Source: Boswellia sacra
Lineage: Eukaryota > Streptophyta > Magnoliopsida > Sapindales > Burseraceae
Length of the DNA stretch: 64,000 bases
Reading direction: 5' to 3'
NCBI GenBank assembly: GCA_013180625.2
Contig: SNVD02014754.1
Location: 434,001-498,000, forward strand
The first letter of the stretch is position 1. Each line of letters opens with the position of its first letter. The notes under the pieces were generated by a model. The model was not told where the DNA came from. It made no database searches and saw only the letters and a list, made by a program, of their open reading frames with translations. Made by a program: the position numbers and the translations under genes. Positions 35,835 through 46,457 of the stretch are shown in pieces.

Positions 35835-38694
35835 TGATGGTGGAAAGGTTCTACTGGGTGACAACAAAGCTTGTGGTGTGGTAGGCATAGGAACAGTTCA
35901 AATTAAAACTCATGATGGTATCGAAAAAGTTTTGACAGCTGTGAGGCATATTCTAAAGATGAAGAGGAATTTGATTTCGCTTGGTACGTTTAATTCCAAT
36001 GGCTACTGTTATAAGGAGGAGAATGACACCTTGAAATTTACAAGAGGATCCTTGGTTGTAATGAAAGATATGCAAAAAAATGGTTTGTATATTCTCTAAG
36101 GCAACACCATAATTGGAGAAGCGGGTGCAGTATCAAGCATAGAAGATAAAACCTATTTGTGGCATAAAAGGCTTAGCCATATGAGTGAAAGAGAAGCTGC
36201 AGAAACAATGTCTGCTGTGTGGAGACAAGTTGGGAAAAGTAGAGTTTTGCGAGCATTGAGTGCTTCGCAAGGCAACAAGGGTAAAATTCACTTCCTCATC
36301 TTACACTACAATGGAAACTCTCAATTATGTCCATTCCGATCTATGAGGTCCATCTAAGCATGCAACTTTAGATGGAGGTAGATACTTCATATCTATTATT
36401 GATGACTGCTCAAGGAAGGTGTAGGTATACATCTTAAAGATTAAGGACAAGGCATTCCAGAAATTTAAAGATTGAAAAAAGATGGTTGAAGTGCAAACAG
36501 GTAGAAAAGTTCAAAGCTTAGAACTTATAATAGTTTGGAGTTCTTGAATGAAGAGCTCAACCGATTTTGCAATAATGAGGGGATAGTGAGGCACAAGATG
36601 GTATCTGAGGCACTACAGTAAAATGGCTTAGCTGAAAAGATGAATAGAATGCTTCTTGAGAATGTTAGATGCATGTTGTTGAGCTTTAGAATGCCTAAGA
36701 AGTTTTTAGGAGAAGCAGTCAACACGGCAGCACACTTGATCAATAGATGTCTGCCAGTAGCTATTGGTTTCAAGACGCCCAAAAAAGTGTGGACATGCTC
36801 ACCTTCGAGCTACAGTCATTTGACGGTGTTTGGTTGTGTGGCGTACGCACATATCAAACAAGGTAAGCTAAATCTAAAGGCGAGGAAATATATGTTTATT
36901 GGTTATCTAGATGGTGTAAAATGGTACAAATTGTGGTGGCAAGAGTCTAATGTTTCAAAATATTTTAAAAGTAAAGATGTCATCTTTAGAAAGTCGGAGT
37001 TCTACTTTGGGGGCTATTCGAAATATCAATTAAAACCTAGTGAAAATGTTATAGATGCAGCTAGAGTTGAGATTGAGGTGGTGCTCTATGATGCTAAAGA
37101 TTCTCTAAAAGAATAGACAGGTGAAACAGTTGAACATGATGACGTTGAAGAAGGTCCTAATGAGTCTGACAACTTGAGAGACTATCAACTAGCAAGAGAT
37201 CGTGCTAGGAGGACAATAATGGCATTGGTGAGGTATGGTTATACTGATCTTATAGCTTTTGCATTGTTTGTGTTTGAGGAGATTGATGGTAATGAGCCTA
37301 AAAGCTATAAGGAAGCAATGACTAGTAGAGATTGTGTTCATTGGCAGCATGCAATGAGGGAGGAAATAGATTCTTTAAATAAGAAACATTCTTGGATTTT
37401 GATTGATAACACTACTATAACCTAGTTTAATATGGAGTTAGAGCAGATGGATGTCAAAATCGTATTCATTCATAGTAATTTAGAGAAGAGGATTGTAATG
37501 GCGTATCCTGAAGGTTTTGTGGAAGTGAAGATAAAGTGTGTTTGTTGAATAAATCTTTGTATGGCCTCAAGCAGTCACTGAGACAATAGTATTTGAAGTT
37601 TGATGAGTTCATGATCAAACATAGGTATACTAGAAGTAAATATGATAGTTGCATGTATGTCAAGTGGTTAAACAATGGAGTTGGGATTTTCTTATTGTTG
37701 TATGTTGTATATAGTTGCATGTAGTTGCATCGACAAACATGCAAGAAATTCGTTGACTGAAAATGTAGCTGAACAAGGAATTTGAACTGAAAGATTTAGG
37801 TTGTACTAAGAAGATTTGGGGATGAAGATCAGTAGAGATAGAGATAGAGATAGAGGCTTGTTATTTCTGTCTTAAGGTGACAACATACTTAAAATACTTG
37901 AGAAGTTCAACATGGTTGGTGCAAATAAGCTGCAGACTCCTTTGGAAGCTCACTTTAAACTTTCATTGTCATGGTCTCCTACTACGGATATAGAGAAAGA
38001 GGAGATAGTTAAAATTCCTTATGCTAGTGTTGTTGAAAGTTTGATGTACTCCATGACGTGTATAAGACCTTACTAAAACCTGACTTGGCGTATGCAGCTA
38101 GCTTGGTGAGTCGTTTCATGGCAAATCCTGGTAGGAATCATTGGAAAGCTGTCAAGTGGATATTTAAGTATCTCAAGGGTACTTGGAGCTATGGATTAGT
38201 GTACAAAAGGAGCAAAAAAGTTGATGAGAAGCCGGTATGTTATGTGGATGCAGATTTTGCGGTTGATCTTGATAAAGGAATATCGTTAATCGGTTATATG
38301 TTCACGTTGTTTAGTTGCACCGTTAGTTAGAAAGCCAATTTGTAATTAGTTGTGGTTCTCTCGACAACTGAGACTAAATATATAGCTGCTACAGAAGCTA
38401 TGAAAGAAGCATTGAGGCTGCAAGGGCTTCTTGGTGAATTTGGTGTAAAAACACGACAAGGTAAAGGTGTTTTGTGATAACCAAAGTTCCATACATTTAA
38501 CCAAAAATCAAATGTATCATGAAAGAACCAAACATATAGATATCAAGTTACATCTCATTAGAGATGTTATTGCTGAAGGGAAGGTTTCAGTAGTGAAGAT
38601 GCATACTGAAAGGAATCGGACTGATATGAGCACTAAAGCCGTTACGAGTAACACTTGCTTGGATTTGATACAAATAATGGATGGACCATTTTAG
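35835..38694 (+). pseudogene. Outer Copia pol remnant (integrase, RT, RNase H)
   Basis: Continues the outer Copia after the hAT. In order: end of protease (YDGGKVLLGDNKACGVVGIG), GAG-pre-integrase (YLWHKRLSHMSEREA), integrase core pieces (NRMLLENVRCMLLSFRMPKK, VFGCVAYAHIKQGKLN), RT pieces (HWQHAMREEIDSLNKKHSW, then after a gap of roughly 60 codons MDVKIVFIHSNLEKRI), and RNase H (YLKGTWSYGLVYKRS, VFCDNQSSIHLTKNQMYHER, THIDIKLHLIRDVI-like). Stops and frameshifts occur throughout, e.g. TAA at 36097 and TAG at 37423. The RT catalytic region is missing. Confidence 0.88.
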
Positions 38695-38771
38695 CTTGAC
38701 GATAGTTGTGACTACGAATCTACTATGGTGGTTTACAGTATGGAACACAAGCTTGATCTAAGATGGAGATT

Positions 38772-39460
38772 TGTGAGGATTGTGGCTTAACTTGTGTTAT
38801 GTAGATAGAAACTTGGTATAAGAGCACCATTGGAGCTGCGCAGGAGCGCCAAGATGTGGCATTAGACATTAAAGGCAGAGACTTGGCACCGGCATGCAAG
38901 GTGTGCTATACAAGGGCACTACTATAGGTTATAACTTGGCGTAAGCGTGTAAGGAGTTCTGCGCAGGAGCGCAGGTTCTGGGTTTGGGTATGCATTGAGG
39001 CAAAGAGTTCACACCGGAGCGCGAGGGTTGTTGCGCAGGAGCGCAACTCCAATTTTTCTAGTCTAAATAGGTTTCTTGGCACGCAAGTCATTAGCCCATA
39101 GGCCTTGGAATATAAAAAAGGGACGTGTTTCTAGTGTAAAAATTGATCTAAAAAAGCAGAAAGAAGAGAAGAAAAAAGAGAGTTAGGGTTCAGAGAGATT
39201 AAAAGTTTCTTGGAAAGAAAGTTAACTCAGTTTCTTCTAGTTGTCACTGTAAACGCTCTTGTAATCTCTTGTTTTTCACTATAGTGAATTGTTCATCGCG
39301 AGCAACTAAATGTAGGATCACGTTGGTGGTTTGAACTAGTATAAATTTTGTGTCCTTGTGTTCTTTCTTTATTTTCTTTACTTGGATGTGTGCTTGAAAC
39401 TCGTAGTTTAATTCCACGTTAAGCTACTTGTGAGTGTGTATACCTCTCATCTTCACAACA
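38772..39460 (+). repeat. 3' LTR of outer Copia
   Basis: 689 bp, partner of 12422-13101. It is preceded by purine-rich AAGATGGAGA and followed by the duplication TATAT. It differs from the left LTR by many transitions, including several CG to TG/CA changes, consistent with long methylation of an old copy. Confidence 0.93.
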
Positions 39461-39465
39461 TATAT

Positions 39466-39522
39466 GATCAGAGAGAGAGCTTTAGCTTCGTCTTCTCAAT
39501 GCTACCGGATCTACTATCATAA
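39466..39522 (+). pseudogene. 3' end of small-gene copy 1, displaced by the Copia insertion
   Basis: Eighteen codons (DQRESFSFVFSMLPDLLS) and a TAA follow directly on the reading frame that ends at 12421, once the Copia element and one TATAT duplication are disregarded. This places the insertion 18 codons before the original stop. Confidence 0.55.
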
Positions 39523-40552
39523 TCACAAATCAAAGCCTTATCAATTTAATTAACCTATAAATATTTAGCATATTCTATTAAGTATTGCATAAGTTTTTGT
39601 TTCATCAATCTATATATTCAATTATATCGCTTTTTGTAACTCAATCTTCTGTATTATTTATTAGTTTTTTTTCACTCATTCTTTGTTGCGTAGTCTTTTA
39701 CTCTCTGTTTCTTTTATCAGATTGCCGTTAATTTATTTCATTAATTAATATTATTTTATACGCTATATTTATTTGGTGTTGGATATATATAACATATGTT
39801 ATACACAAGGCTACTCTAATTCGGACTCTTGAAATATAAGAGACATATGGACTTATATTTTTATCCATTGGATCAATGTAATGGTACTCAAATTGAAATT
39901 CGAAGAGTTAATCCTGATATTTCTTTGAAAACCACGAGGGAGTAACTAACGAATGATCTATTTTAGTTTGACACCACAAAACTCTAATGCACTTGGATGA
40001 AGAATCAGAGCACTTATTTTTATGGACTTACATAGCAAAATGGCGTACAAGCCCATCGACATTGGCGTTCACCCATAGACGCCAAAAAAAGAAACAACAT
40101 ATATTTGCTTTAGTGAAATTAATAAAACCAAATTAAGCCATTTTTTAGCTATATCAAAAAAATCAATAACATGTTTATACCATTATTCCTCCAAATTTTA
40201 TGTTTCAATTTAATCGAATCGAATTAGGGTCTGTTAGGGATGACAAAGAATCAGGGTGCGGGTGGAGAGGCCCTCCAATTCCCCACCTTGTTGTTCAATT
40301 TGGAAACATAAATGATAAGAAATAAGTTTCTTTGTGGAGACAGAATTAGCTTGGGATCACCAACTAAGGTCCTAAACAACCGATGATATATGTTTGTCAC
40401 ATAATTATGATGGTATTTAAATAACGTTTTCTTAATAAATTCCATCTCGATCTCCAACAGGTGATTAACCAGCATAGGCCTTAACTAATAGATGATTAAA
40501 ATCACCCAAACTATATATTTTCGTAATTTGTGTGTATTTGTATCTTGCCATT
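39523..40552. other. AT-rich intergenic DNA
   Basis: No gene or clear element is recognised. It contains the presumed 3' untranslated region of small-gene copy 1. Confidence 0.5.
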
Positions 40553-41296
40553 TGTCTCGGCCTTATTGTTTTACAAGCAGAGACCGTGCGGCCTTAGGTG
40601 CAAACACAACTCAAAGTACACCTAAATAAGCCTTAAACCACTATAAGAAAGGTTCAAGCCAATTAGAACAAGGACACGAGAGATTTGGGTGAGGAAATAT
40701 TCATTATGCACAAGATAATTTACAAGGCTTGCAAGACTCTTGAACACTTGAGTCTAGCATGACTTGGCATGACTTGGCATAACTTGCTTTACAAATGAGG
40801 GCTCACCCCTATTTATAGGCAAGCACCTCCTCAACGTATGGCTATCAATGCGCCACTTGTCTACACCGCATTTAGTCTCTAGAAGGATCCTAAGAAATTT
40901 ACAAGCTTATCTTGTAGCCTAGAAATATCTACTAGACTCAAGACATATCTAGAGAACCCTAGACACTAGAGAGCTCTACAATCTTCTAGAAGCTTTCGTA
41001 GTCTTCCGCTCTCTTCCATCACCATCCGAAACCTTCTAGAGTCTTCTAGGGTCTTCTAGGGCCTTCCGCATGCATCTTATGGCTTCTGGATTCTTTCGGA
41101 TCTTTTCGAAATGCTCCAAAACGTTACGGAACCTTCTAGAAACTTCTTGAACGCCACGCCCATTCTTTGCGCCTTTGAGTTCCTCTCGACATGAGGATCC
41201 TGAATCACCATAATACTTGCCTCAAAATCCCATTCCTTGGTGTGCTTCGATGCAAGCTTGGAGCAAAATCATACGTGTGTCACGCCCCGCGTGACA
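40553..41296 (-). mobile_element. Probable solo LTR with heat-shock-element motifs
   Basis: Plus-strand ends TGTCTCGG and CGCGTGACA make a short TGTC/GACA inverted pair, flanked by CATT on both sides (40549-40552 and 41297-41300), a possible 4-bp target duplication. Read on the minus strand it has the order of a retrotransposon promoter: clustered TTCTAGA-type motifs, then a CCTATAAATAGGGG box at 40807-40820. No coding sequence. The 4-bp duplication is weak evidence, so the boundaries are provisional. Confidence 0.5.
40982..41152 (-). promoter_or_regulatory. Cluster of heat-shock-element-like motifs
   Basis: At 41133-41152 the sequence CTTCTAGAAACTTCTTGAAC holds four alternating TTC/GAA units at exact 5-base spacing, a perfect four-unit heat shock element. 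CTTCTAGAAGCTTTC at 40983-40997 is a three-unit imperfect one, and TTCTAGA/TTCTAGG copies lie between. They sit about 170-340 bases upstream of the minus-strand TATA box. Heat-shock factors bind such arrays. Function here is inferred. Confidence 0.5.
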
Positions 41297-42680
41297 CATT
41301 GCTGTAAATAAATCAAATCTCAACCAAGAAATGTTAGGTAAAACTATCAAAATTAAGTAACCCAAATAAAACAAACAACCCAAAATTGATTTAAGAACAG
41401 CTCCATATCACAGCTTTAGGTGTCCAATAACCAACTCAAAAGAATAGTATTCTACTATAGTATGGATGAACAAGAGTTTGCTATAGTACAATTTTAAATA
41501 GTGAAATTGCTACAATGCTATGAACAGTGAAGTGTTATAGTGATATGAACAGTATCATATGCACGCCGATTAACAGTCAAGAACAAATCTATGAACAGTG
41601 TCACTTACAAACAATAAGTCTAATAAATAGTTTACCATTTAACATTATAATCAAAAGATGTCAATGCTAAGGCATGCAAGAATGCACTGGCCTAAAGAGC
41701 ATATTCTACCGCTTAGGAAAACTTATTCTGATGCAATTAAGTTTAATAGCGATTTGACCTCCAAGCTTTTATGCAATTAATTTCTTGTTAAGGTGCATTT
41801 CTCTCCAGAAAATATAGAACAACCAATACAAAAGTTTTCTTTGATATTATTATGAAGGTAGAAGAGTTGAATAGGATGGAGATGGGTATCTCAAGTGGAG
41901 ACATGTCCTAACTATTTATATTGAGAAAATGTTACCGTTACTCCATCGTCCTCTTCTCAACCTCAAAATAAGTCATTATAATGTGCGATTACTTGCAAAA
42001 TTATTTGATCTCTTCAAACTTCTACCATTATTAGAATTAAATAGGCCTTAGAACAATTTATAATATTAGGCACGCTTCTAATTTATTAGATAGACCTAAG
42101 ATAAAATTGCTATATTTGCTATACTAGCCCAGTTTATATATTTTATTGAAATAAATATATAGAAACCAAGACCTTAAAACACTTATTTTTCTTCCTTTAT
42201 TCTGTTGAGCCTAAATATGGAAGTTGTCAAGGTATTAAGCTAGCTCCATGCGTCAAACTAACTCCATTCCTTCCAAAGTCGATGTTTTTTTGGATATATA
42301 TCAAAGCCTCGTTCATGCATTAGCTTAATCAATTATCAGATGCACGAACGTTGCTGTAGGTAGAGAAGAAATTATAAAGTCAAAGCTAGCTATCAAACTT
42401 GCATTATTGATGCATATATATATAGATATATATAAAATGAGTATCTTGTTCAATTTGAGATCGGGTCAGCCTTACATCTTGAATAGAAGACCAATATGGT
42501 ACGATCACGAGAGTGTTGTTTTTTCTCCCTAGCTAGCTTTTCAAGTTGAAGAGAAGCTTCGATTTGATTCCTAATTATATAATAGCGAAGCTGTAAATTT
42601 TGAGAAGAAAGTACAATCCTCATTCTCCAAATACGTACGTCTTGTTCACATGTGTGTATTTTGTCACGCATGCATTAGAT
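41297..42680. other. Intergenic DNA with possible LTR-derived sequence
   Basis: The first 350 bases have repeated GAACAGTG and CTATAGTA motifs common in plant LTRs. The remainder is AT-rich and leads into the promoter of small-gene copy 2. No gene recognised. Confidence 0.35.
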
Positions 42681-42782
42681 TTCACTATAAATACAACCAT
42701 CATTCGGAATGGATACATTAGTTCTGAAAGTTAAAAAGTATTTATTTAACTTTCTCTCTGTTTGTTTACATATACGTAAATC

Positions 42783-43100
42783 ATGTGTTTTAAAGTTTCA
42801 ATGGAAGCTTTAGCGATGGCAGGAGTGGATTACGTTGAATGGGGAACGGGCATTGAAGAATGGGAGCACCAAGACTTAGAGTCAACTCCACCACATTTAC
42901 TTGCAGATGATATCGGCCAAGATAATTTTATTGACGGGTTTCTTGTAGGCTATAATCCAAGCGATGGTAATCAGAGAGTTATAGTTCAGAAAATTCCGAG
43001 TTTAAGAACCACAAGCTCCTTGATGAAGACGATTTTTAGTATATTAGTGACGGCAAGGATATATATAAGAAAAATATTCAAGTTTTCTCCCATGCCTTAG
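42783..43100 (+). CDS. Small uncharacterised protein family, copy 2
   Basis: A 105-residue open frame. It carries the conserved N-terminal block MEALAMAGVDYVEWGTGIEE and continues WEHQDLESTPPHLLADD, then a variable region (GYNPSDGNQRVIVQKIPS) and a basic C-terminus. A TATA box (ACTATAAATAC) at 42685-42695 is about 90 bases before the ATG, as expected for an expressed plant gene. The ATG at 42783 gives MCFKVS before the block, matching the position of MSVSI in copy 3. No signal peptide, membrane segment or known domain is visible. Function unknown. Confidence 0.65.
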   Translation: MCFKVSMEALAMAGVDYVEWGTGIEEWEHQDLESTPPHLLADDIGQDNFIDGFLVGYNPSDGNQRVIVQKIPSLRTTSSLMKTIFSILVTARIYIRKIFKFSPMP

Positions 43101-44849
43101 AAACATTTTGAATGATCATCGTGACATGCAGAGAGCTAGTGTCTTCCTAATTAATGAGTTCTGTCCATATGTTTCGGTGTTTAGCCAACTTCTGAAATTC
43201 ATGTTTGATATTACTATTTAAGTGATCTTGTTTATTAGACTGGATTCACATATTCCAATTGATTTTTTTCTTTTCTAGTTTAATTTAATTTCATTATTTT
43301 TTCCTTAGTCTTTTTTAATATATATGTGTATTAATGCAGTAAGAAAAAGGCAGATAAATAGGTCTTTAAATAACTTCGGAATAGCCTGAAAGGCTCAGCG
43401 ACAATAATTCCTCATCGCATCACATCTGCGCTTATAAGCCTTAAGAAAAGAATGCAAATTTAGTGCCGATTAAGATAAAAATAAATATGATATTTATTAA
43501 TTAAAGCCTAATTTTGTTTGTTTCCCAAATTAAAATTCAGCAATGCTTTGACATGGATAATTCAGGGAGTGTTTCCTCTTTCTTGGCCTTTCTAAATTAA
43601 TATGATAAAACTTCCTAACAAGTATTTGAATAATTTTTTATTTGTAAAGTTTATATACAAAATTGATATGGCATTACTCATTCAATGATGCATTACTTAT
43701 TAGCATTTAATATGTACTTTGACTTTTCTATATTTGTCTTTCTAATCACTTAATACAACATCATCTTAATTTCTATACGAAGGCTTTATAAGTATAAGAT
43801 TATTGCAAGCATATATTTTTCTCAACATATAATATATAGTAATTATATATTATAATGTAATTTAAAGCAATTTATTCATACAGATAAACAAAAAGATTAA
43901 TATATGACACATCAAATCGACGGTGACTTAATTGTAATTGGAAGAATGATAATATCTAATAAAAAATTTTAACATACTAGACATATATATTTTGTTTGTG
44001 TATGCGTGAAGTCCATTAATCCCAGTTCCCTCTAGAAATTAAGAGTGTCAAAGACTAAAACGTTTCATCTTGCAGTACTTATCATACTATAAAAAGTTTC
44101 AAAATTTGATGATCCACTTAATTTATTCTTTTGCAAGATTTGAATATGTAGGTTCTACTCTCCTATTCCGGCTGAATTCAATTCAATTTTGGTGTTCAAT
44201 ACATACATATACATATATATATATAGACACACGCACAAACATCCCAGCTGCACAAGCATGCATTAAACGTGAACACATTATTGGATGCCAATTAAGTTGC
44301 CAAATTGGAATCTTCCAAATTTACAATTAAAGATCGTCACAGTCATACTTTTAGGAAGGTCAATACACAACTTTACCATCTTGAAATGCAGTGTTCATAT
44401 ATGAGATGATAAAATATTATATGACGTTCTAGTATTACTCCAGAACAGGAGAATATTTGTATTCGCTATCAAGCTTGCATCATGGCTTTGATCATTTATT
44501 GTTAAAGCTCAAGTTGATATTCACCATCAACCCAATCAAACTTTTGAAGAGATAGATTCAGTCAATTAGATTCACAAGTATTGCATTTTCCTTAATTATA
44601 AAAAATTCAATTTCAAAGTTCAAATCCTTAATTTCTTTGAATTATATAGCATTATCCGTCCATCCCCGTGATATATAAGAAGAAACTTTTTGCTTCCTCC
44701 AACTATATAGGACCATATGTATATATATATAAGCTAATTATCATGCAGACAATCATTAAAAAGGAATTGAGAGAAATATTTCGGAAGAGATCAAGAAAAG
44801 ATTATAACTCTCTAGCTTGTTATTCATTGTTGTTTGCGCGAAACCCATC
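43101..44849. other. Intergenic DNA between small-gene copies 2 and 3
   Basis: AT-rich with a TATATATATA run near 44212. No coding region or transposon recognised. The short open frames here show no motif. Confidence 0.5.
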
Positions 44850-45137
44850 ATGTCAGTTTCTATAGAAGCTTTAGCAATGGCGGGTACAGATTATGTTGAA
44901 TGGGGTATGCACATTGAAGAATGGGAGCATGAAGAGTTGGAGCCAACTCCACCCCATTTGCTAGCTGATGAGACGATGAAGAAGAAGAAGTTAGAAGAGA
45001 TAGTTTGGGCTGCCCATCAAAAAGTGAGGCAATGGACAATCATGTTCAAAGACAAACAACGCCATGCACATCTCTTTCTCGCTTCTCCAGAATTATTCTG
45101 GCTTTATACATGTATAAATATTAATGAGACCTGCTAA
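44850..45137 (+). CDS. Small uncharacterised protein family, copy 3
   Basis: A 95-residue frame starting at the ATG at 44850 with MSVSIEALAMAGTDYVEWGM, then HIEEWEHEELEPTPPHLLAD. This is the cleanest example of the family's 40-residue conserved part. The C-terminal half (KKKKLEEIVWAAHQKVRQW onward) is unlike copy 2. An in-frame ATG 33 bases upstream (44817) would add 11 residues outside the conserved block, so I prefer 44850. Acidic N-terminal half, basic C-terminal half, no membrane segment. No family recognised. Confidence 0.65.
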   Translation: MSVSIEALAMAGTDYVEWGMHIEEWEHEELEPTPPHLLADETMKKKKLEEIVWAAHQKVRQWTIMFKDKQRHAHLFLASPELFWLYTCININETC

Positions 45138-45458
45138 TTTTTACTTGTGTAACAGCATGCAAGCATGAGGTGGACGATATTATTTTTTCTTAATTACTTT
45201 TGTAATTTGTTTATTCCTTTATTTCTCTCTTGTAATACACATTTTGGACATTTATTTATTTAAATTTATGTTATAATATGCTTTTCCATCCATTGGTTTT
45301 TAAATATTTCTGGTCAGGAGAACAAGTGATAGCAATAATCACTTCTGTACATCTTCTGATTCGATACAAATAATAGATCTGTACATGAACATGATGGATG
45401 CGATAAATAGGAAGAGGTGATCGTTGTCTGATTTGAAGAGAAATTGAAGTAGGTACAA

Positions 45459-45665
45459 GTGTAACGACCCATCCCCTGCCCGATCTCTCCCGGACGCACA
45501 CGGACCCCCTACCGAGCCATCGGGTCACAGGTACATAGCCGCACACTCTAAGGTATTATCCGCTCTGGGCCCACTGGCCCGCACGGTTTTGTCTATTGGG
45601 TATCTACATCCAGTGATGCCTCCCCCACTCGAACCCAGACCCAACGTTCATTCCAGTTCTAGGAA
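45459..45665 (+). repeat. GC-rich LTR-like fragment
   Basis: Starts TGTAACGACCCATCCCCTG and contains TATTATCCGCTCTGGGCC and CCCGCACGGTTTTG, phrases typical of the beginning of certain plant retrotransposon LTRs. It is far more GC-rich than its flanks. The other end is not found, so it is a truncated piece. Confidence 0.4.
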
Positions 45666-46292
45666 ATAAGTTGTTATTTAAACTTTGAAGGGCATATGCC
45701 TGAGCTTGTGCCTCGTGGTTCAAAATTTGTTTTTACCGCTTGGAGATAATATACTTGGCAGACTTCGAATATGCAGTTTGTGAGTGAGAAGGGTCAAAGG
45801 AACGATATTAATTAATGTTTTCTCGTTTGAATAACTATAAAAAAGAACAATTTAATTCAACACGCACTCAGGCTATATGTACGAAGTTTTTTTTGGCTAT
45901 ATACTTTCTTGCAATCGGACCAACTTTTTGCCCACTTATTCTATACTAATGTATCAACTGCAAAATTAATTTCCAAGTAATTATGTAAATGTATGTCTAT
46001 ATATTTAGGGGTAAAATCGATGTTATTATGGTCAATATATAGCAGTCGACAATATTTTTAATAGGAAAAAAAAAAGGTAAATGGTTATAATATCGTGAAG
46101 TATTTTATAGTTATCTATGATCATATATATTGTTATAAAATCATAATATCAATTATGTTATTAACTAATTAAAAGAAAAAGAAATATAAATTATTACAAA
46201 CTTAGTAAACATGAATCCCATTAATTTGCACGTGAAGAAATTCATTATTTGTTTCTAGTTAATTGGATGGTACGGGCAATGAATGATTTTTG

Positions 46293-46457
46293 GAAGACCA
46301 ATCCACAACTTCTACCGATCGAGTTGCAGAATCTCATGGTCTTGAAAATGACTTTGACCAAATATGGATTGGAGGAAGAACTCAACACGGGCAGGCACGA
46401 GAATATGCATATCAATGCATGGCTTTCATCGATGAGTTACTGTTGGTTGACAATTGA
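46293..46457 (+). other. Possible remnant coding segment, unidentified
   Basis: A 54-codon open frame (VAESHGLENDFDQIWIGG, EYAYQCMAFIDELLLVDN) ending TGA. A pyrimidine-rich TTTGTTTCTAG acceptor-like site lies about 40 bases upstream. A second overlapping frame is also open. It has protein-like composition but no recognised family. Confidence 0.2.

Larger units (their letters stand above)
12422..39460 (+). mobile_element. Outer Ty1/Copia retrotransposon (host of the whole nest)
   Basis: Two LTRs of 680 and 689 bp begin TGTGAGGATTGTGG and end CTTCACAACA. They are flanked by the 5-bp target duplication TATAT (12417-12421 and 39461-39465). A tRNA-iMet-type primer site follows the left LTR, and a purine-rich tract near 38759 precedes the right one. 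Gag and pol order (gag, protease remnant, integrase, RT, RNase H) marks it as Ty1/Copia, probably Tork/TNT1-like. The LTRs differ at many positions, mostly transitions, so it is an old insertion. All reading frames are interrupted by stops. Without the hAT inside it the element would be about 5.3 kb. It disrupts small-gene copy 1. Confidence 0.93.

Noticed and set aside
41279..41310. TGTGTCACGCCCCGCG could instead be the left end of a second, plus-oriented LTR running rightward.
   Set aside because: No matching right end or target duplication could be found, whereas TGTC...GACA with CATT flanks fits the block to its left.
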